From JAAELZ01 sp965237485 (GTDB taxonomy: Bacteria; Pseudomonadota; Gammaproteobacteria; Arenicellales; Poriferihabitantaceae), in contig CBDEFQ010000004.1 in assembly GCA_965237485.1 (NCBI GenBank), forward strand, positions 682,001 to 746,000: a stretch of DNA of 64,000 bases, written 5' to 3'. Each line of letters opens with the position of its first letter. Position 1 is the first letter of the stretch. The notes under the pieces were generated by a model that did not search any database, was not told the origin of the DNA, and worked only from the letters and a program-made list of their open reading frames with translations. A program made the translations under genes and the position numbers. This document shows, in pieces, positions 60,950-64,000 of the stretch.

Positions 60950-62266
60950 ATGCCCCAACCGTCACTGCGTAAACAGTTGAGTGCCCCCGGGTTACTTAGC
61001 GCCGTTCGTCACTGTTTTGATTCGATAAAGGATACTAAAGCGAGCCGAGCTTTACCTCTTGTTGATTGTCTTATGTCTGGTGTTGCGGTGTTTTCATTAA
61101 AATACCCATCATTACTCCAATTTGATCAGCCTCAAGATAAAGAAGAATTAGTCCGTAAGAACCTGCGTGCACTATATGGAATTAAGCAGGCTCCTAGCGA
61201 TAGCTGGTTGCGCCAAAGATTGGACGAGGTTGACCCAGTCTCGTTACGTAAAGCGTTTACTAAATTATTTGCCAACCTTCAACGCGGCAAAGGTTTAGAG
61301 GGATTCGATTATTTGGCGGGTCACTATCTATTATCAATTGATGGCACGGGCTATTTTTCCTCCTCAAAGGTTCATTGCGCCAACTGTTGTGAAAAGCATC
61401 ACCGCGATGGGCGGGTGACGTATTATCATCAGATGCTTTGCGGGGTGTTGGTGCATCCTGATCATCGTGAAGTATTTCCGTTTGCGCCAGAGCCGATCAT
61501 GCAGGCGGATGGGAGCAATAAGAATGATTGTGAGCGTAATGCCTCGAAACGTTTTTTGAGCGCATTAAAGCGGGAGCATCCGCATTTGAAATTGATCGTT
61601 ATCGAGGATGGTTTAGCGTCTAACGGACCTCATATTAAACTGCTTAAGTCATTGAATCATCGTTTTATTATCGGAGCTAAAGAATCCGATCATGGTTTTC
61701 TATTTGACTGGGTTGAGCACACCAAAGAAACACAATGCGTTGAACAAACAGATGAAGCAGGGGTTCATCGGCGTTTTCGTTACGCCAACGGCGTACCATT
61801 GAATGATAGCCATTTTGAGTTGGAAGCTAATTTCCTAGAAGTCTGGGAAACCACAACAAATGGCAAAACACGACACTTTAGCTGGGTAACTGACATCCCA
61901 TTGTCGGATGACAATCTGACTCAGATTATGCGCGCAGCCCGAGCGCGCTGGAAGATTGAAAACGAAACCTTTAACACCCTGAAAACCCAAGGCTATCACT
62001 TTGAACACAACTTCGGTCACGGCCATAAGCATTTGTCGACGGTATTCGCGTCGTTGATGTTGCTTGCTTTTATGATTGATCAGATTCAACAACGCTGTTG
62101 TCCGCTGTTTCGACAAGCGCAACAGAGCAAACAAAGTAAACGTAATTTGTGGGAATCGTTGCGCGGACTATTTCTAAATCACTTGATTCCACATTGGGAG
62201 GCGATATTATGCGCGATGGCGTATGGGATAAAAGCGAATGGGCCGATTGCTTATAATACTTCTTAG
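60950..62266 (+). CDS. IS4-like DDE transposase, intact
   Basis: The 438 residues include LSIDGTGYFSSSKVHCANCC with the first Asp, VIEDGLASNGPHIKLL with the second, and ARWKIENETFNTLKTQGYHF with the Glu, the order of an IS4-fold DDE enzyme. Three Cys and His residues after the first Asp may bind zinc. The ATG at 60950 fits the start of the broken copy A. The family name is not certain. Because the left terminus is separated by IS21, this copy may not move by itself, though its enzyme could act on copy A. Confidence 0.88.
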   Translation: MPQPSLRKQLSAPGLLSAVRHCFDSIKDTKASRALPLVDCLMSGVAVFSLKYPSLLQFDQPQDKEELVRKNLRALYGIKQAPSDSWLRQRLDEVDPVSLRKAFTKLFANLQRGKGLEGFDYLAGHYLLSIDGTGYFSSSKVHCANCCEKHHRDGRVTYYHQMLCGVLVHPDHREVFPFAPEPIMQADGSNKNDCERNASKRFLSALKREHPHLKLIVIEDGLASNGPHIKLLKSLNHRFIIGAKESDHGFLFDWVEHTKETQCVEQTDEAGVHRRFRYANGVPLNDSHFELEANFLEVWETTTNGKTRHFSWVTDIPLSDDNLTQIMRAARARWKIENETFNTLKTQGYHFEHNFGHGHKHLSTVFASLMLLAFMIDQIQQRCCPLFRQAQQSKQSKRNLWESLRGLFLNHLIPHWEAILCAMAYGIKANGPIAYNTS

Positions 62267-62513
62267 TGAGGCCGTGACGGAAGCAGTTTAGAGTGAGTGT
62301 TTATTCAGGGTAAACCAAGCCAAATTAGCAAGCCTCACGCTAGCAGGAGAAACCCGATTCCCCGTAACAAAGCCAACACAAGCATTTTTATGAGAGATTC
62401 TGATTTCACTGGCCTTTTTAGGCGATAGCGGGAATTGCTGTGGTCTGGACAGTGTACTAGGCGAATACGAAGACGGGCGCTATAATCCGCTGCCTAATAT
62501 CGATTATCTACCT

Positions 62514-62879
62514 ATGTCGGCACCCAAACCAACCAACATCATCTATCATCAACAAAGTAAAAGCTTGGAAGTCGCTTTTGACGGTGGGGTGAGCTATTCC
62601 ATGTCTGCAGAGTATTTACGCGTCAATTCACCTTCTGCAGAAGTACAAGGGCATAGTCCCAGCCAAGCCCTCCTACAATTGGGCAAAGAAGATGTTGGTA
62701 TTGAAGCCATCGAACCCGTCGGAAATTATGCTGTTTCATTACGTTTTAGCGACGGCCATCAAACCGGTATTTTCTCATGGGAGATATTGCATAATCTCGG
62801 CACTAATCAAGAGTTACTATGGGATGACTATCTAAACCGCTTAAGTGAAGCTGGGCACACTCGAAAAACCACTACCTAG
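62514..62879 (+). CDS. DUF971 family protein
   Basis: The 121-residue protein has the DUF971 pattern: PTNIIYHQQSKSLEVAFDGG, then YLRVNSPSAEVQGHSP, and IEPVGNYAVSLRFSDGHQTG before FSWEILHNLG. The family is related to the N-terminal domain of gamma-butyrobetaine hydroxylase and often follows hslVU in Gammaproteobacteria; its role is unknown. The frame stays open upstream to the IS edge (EYEDGRYNPLPNIDYLP), and no ribosome site precedes the ATG. The gene may therefore have lost its real start to the insertion. Confidence 0.82.
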   Translation: MSAPKPTNIIYHQQSKSLEVAFDGGVSYSMSAEYLRVNSPSAEVQGHSPSQALLQLGKEDVGIEAIEPVGNYAVSLRFSDGHQTGIFSWEILHNLGTNQELLWDDYLNRLSEAGHTRKTTT

Positions 62880-62923
62880 CCTAAATCTATAGAAACAAAG
62901 GGAATTATATACATAAGTGCATT

Positions 62924-63661
62924 TTACGGCTGAAACTCGATCCAATCATCGCGATACTGCGCTAATTTCAGGATGTGTTCAAACGCAATAATCGGGACGT
63001 TTGGGGATATTCTGAACTTGGTGGCTGCTGTGGGTACTGTCCGCTGGATGGTGAATTGTGAGCCGTGTGGCTGCCAAGTGAACCGGCGTGTATCTGTTAC
63101 TATGTCGTAGCCTTCGAAGTTTCCCCACTTGTTCACTTCCCATCGGTAATTGTCGGCGATATACCGCTCGGCTTCGTCTTCAAACAGGACAAATTCACGC
63201 GCACCCATATTACGCACCAGGACGGCAACCCGCAGGTCATCGTGTTGATCCAATGCTTCATTGACGCGGCTGTTCCAAATTGACAATACTGCTCTGCCAG
63301 TATCGGTTATGTTCTTTCGCGGGTCAGATATACCAAGCGAATAATCGGGGAAGTTGCGACCGGATATAAGTCGTAATGCAGTGGCATCGAATGGATTGCT
63401 GTGCTGTACGGTTTTAACTGACCATGCGCAACCGTTCCATACCACATCAGCAATGCCAAGCGGACTGCTTCTATGTTCTCCCTCTATTGCTCTGGCGAAT
63501 ATCCCGCCGAAGTCGTCCCCGGTAATGTCTGCATGGCCTATGGCAAGTCGATGAACAATCTGCTTGCCAATCAGGAGAACCGTCTCGCGGGGTATCTCTC
63601 CGAGTGGGTACGGCTCACTACGCTGTTTTGCGCCGCCTTTGAGTTTGGGTTTTTGGGTCAT
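62924..63661 (-). CDS. Probable type II restriction endonuclease
   Basis: The 245-residue protein overlaps the 3' end of a DNA cytosine methyltransferase gene by 44 bases, the usual tight order for an R-M pair. It contains SSPLGIADVVWNGCAWSVKT near residues 66-85, with a D then SVK arrangement like a PD-(D/E)xK core in which the acidic residue is replaced by Ser. IWNSRVNEALDQHDDLRVAV and EFVLFEDEAERYI follow. I do not recognise the exact family, and the recognition site cannot be read. Function is inferred from context and the weak motif. Confidence 0.6.
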   Translation of the reverse strand: MTQKPKLKGGAKQRSEPYPLGEIPRETVLLIGKQIVHRLAIGHADITGDDFGGIFARAIEGEHRSSPLGIADVVWNGCAWSVKTVQHSNPFDATALRLISGRNFPDYSLGISDPRKNITDTGRAVLSIWNSRVNEALDQHDDLRVAVLVRNMGAREFVLFEDEAERYIADNYRWEVNKWGNFEGYDIVTDTRRFTWQPHGSQFTIQRTVPTAATKFRISPNVPIIAFEHILKLAQYRDDWIEFQP

Positions 63662-64000
63662 AAACTTTCAGGATGCCTTTTATTGCAACACAAGCCAGCG
63701 GGATGGGAACAGCATTACCCGCCTGTTTTCTAATTTGGCTATCGTTGCCTATTATCTGATAATTATCAGGAAACCCTTGCAATCTCAACATTTCTCGCGG
63801 GGTCAACCGCCGCTCACCGTTAACCAGCAAGTAATTATGCGAAGCCCCCGCGCGCAACGCACAAGAAAATGGATGGCTGCTTACATTCCCGCCTTTGTTC
63901 TCGTGCCATATTCCGATTTTATGCGGTGATTGATGCGCCGTGTGTCTGGATTGCCTGATTTTATCCGACACAAAATACCTCAAGTCAGGCTTTTTCTCCA
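63618..64000 (-). CDS. DNA (cytosine-5) methyltransferase, C-terminal part
   Basis: The frame enters from the right window edge (EKKPDLRYFVSDKIRQ) and ends at 63618. It contains RRLTPREMLRLQGFPDNYQI, motif IX, and KQAGNAVPIPLACVAIKGIL, motif X, of C5-methyltransferases. The catalytic PC motif and the SAM site lie beyond the window. It would protect DNA against the downstream endonuclease. No vsr-type repair gene is seen on this side. Confidence 0.9.
   Translation of the reverse strand, partial: EKKPDLRYFVSDKIRQSRHTAHQSPHKIGIWHENKGGNVSSHPFSCALRAGASHNYLLVNGERRLTPREMLRLQGFPDNYQIIGNDSQIRKQAGNAVPIPLACVAIKGILKVYDPKTQTQRRRKTA

Larger units (their letters stand above)
58146..62440 (+). mobile_element. 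IS4-like element copy B, interrupted by IS21
   Basis: The left terminus CAGCAATTCCCGC lies at 58146-58158 and the right terminus ends at 62440. The IS21 element is inserted only 13 to 18 bases inside the left end. Outside flanks do not match (AAGCCTCCA and TGGTCTGGA), and they belong to different genes, so this copy marks a deletion or rearrangement. Confidence 0.85.

Noticed and set aside
1..64000. tRNA, rRNA or tmRNA genes
   Set aside because: No sequence with the expected conserved loops or rRNA signatures was noticed by eye. A covariance-model search would be needed to exclude them fully.

Overview
The window reads as a chromosomal stretch of a gammaproteobacterium with moderate to low G+C. 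The left end has typical gammaproteobacterial gene orders: tsaC-hemF, purH-purD, dusB-fis, aroQ-accB-accC-prmA, and relA-mobA. Species and genus cannot be fixed from the sequence alone. A marine relative of Cellvibrionales or Arenicella type is a guess from gene content. No rRNA, tRNA or CRISPR array was seen.

Bases 1-13,000 are an intact housekeeping block, all on the minus strand. In transcription order it holds relA-mobA, aroQ-accB-accC-prmA-DUF3426 protein-dusB-fis, purH-purD-vanZ-like, tsaC and hemF (cut by the window edge). Bases 13,117-15,373 carry a plus-strand cassette of a PqqD-like protein, an HprK-related kinase and a nucleotidyltransferase. This set usually modifies peptides, but no precursor is evident here.

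Bases 15,896-21,876 are a LysE-type exporter gene split by a composite transposon of 5.3 kb. Two internally deleted IS66 copies in inverted orientation flank the unit, and one 8-bp target duplication surrounds the whole. Its cargo is a collagen-like secreted protein gene and an ISAs1 element that is itself hit by an ISNCY element.

Bases 22,247-35,395 look like an amino-acid or imino-acid catabolic region: two SDRs, an FAD oxidase, two aldehyde dehydrogenases, a DapA-family enzyme, a dipeptidase and a divergent GntR regulator with a visible operator. Hydroxyproline breakdown is the best guess. An IS21 copy, a transposase remnant, a GNAT gene and a YefM-YoeB toxin-antitoxin pair interrupt it.

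Bases 35,445-43,875 hold two related fold-back elements, a frameshifted secreted protein, a frameshifted metalloprotease, a ferric-reductase/Rieske fusion with its neighbour, and an unusual fusion of a lysylphosphatidylglycerol-synthase-like membrane domain to a TolB-like propeller.

Bases 44,093-62,440 are a transposon graveyard. A TPP-enzyme remnant is split by an IS5-like element that carries an IS256 element. A third IS66 copy joins that remnant to an RND efflux gene. The RND gene is split by an IS4-like element, which contains an IS5-like element, which contains an IS3 element. Intact clpB follows. An ABC transporter gene is then cut off by a second IS4-like copy that carries a second IS21 copy, whose istB is broken by a 163-bp hairpin MITE. 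The right end has a DUF971 gene and the 3' part of a restriction-modification locus.

Many genes differ from their expected frame by one base, often in a homopolymer. This could be real decay or sequencing error, and the two cannot be separated here.
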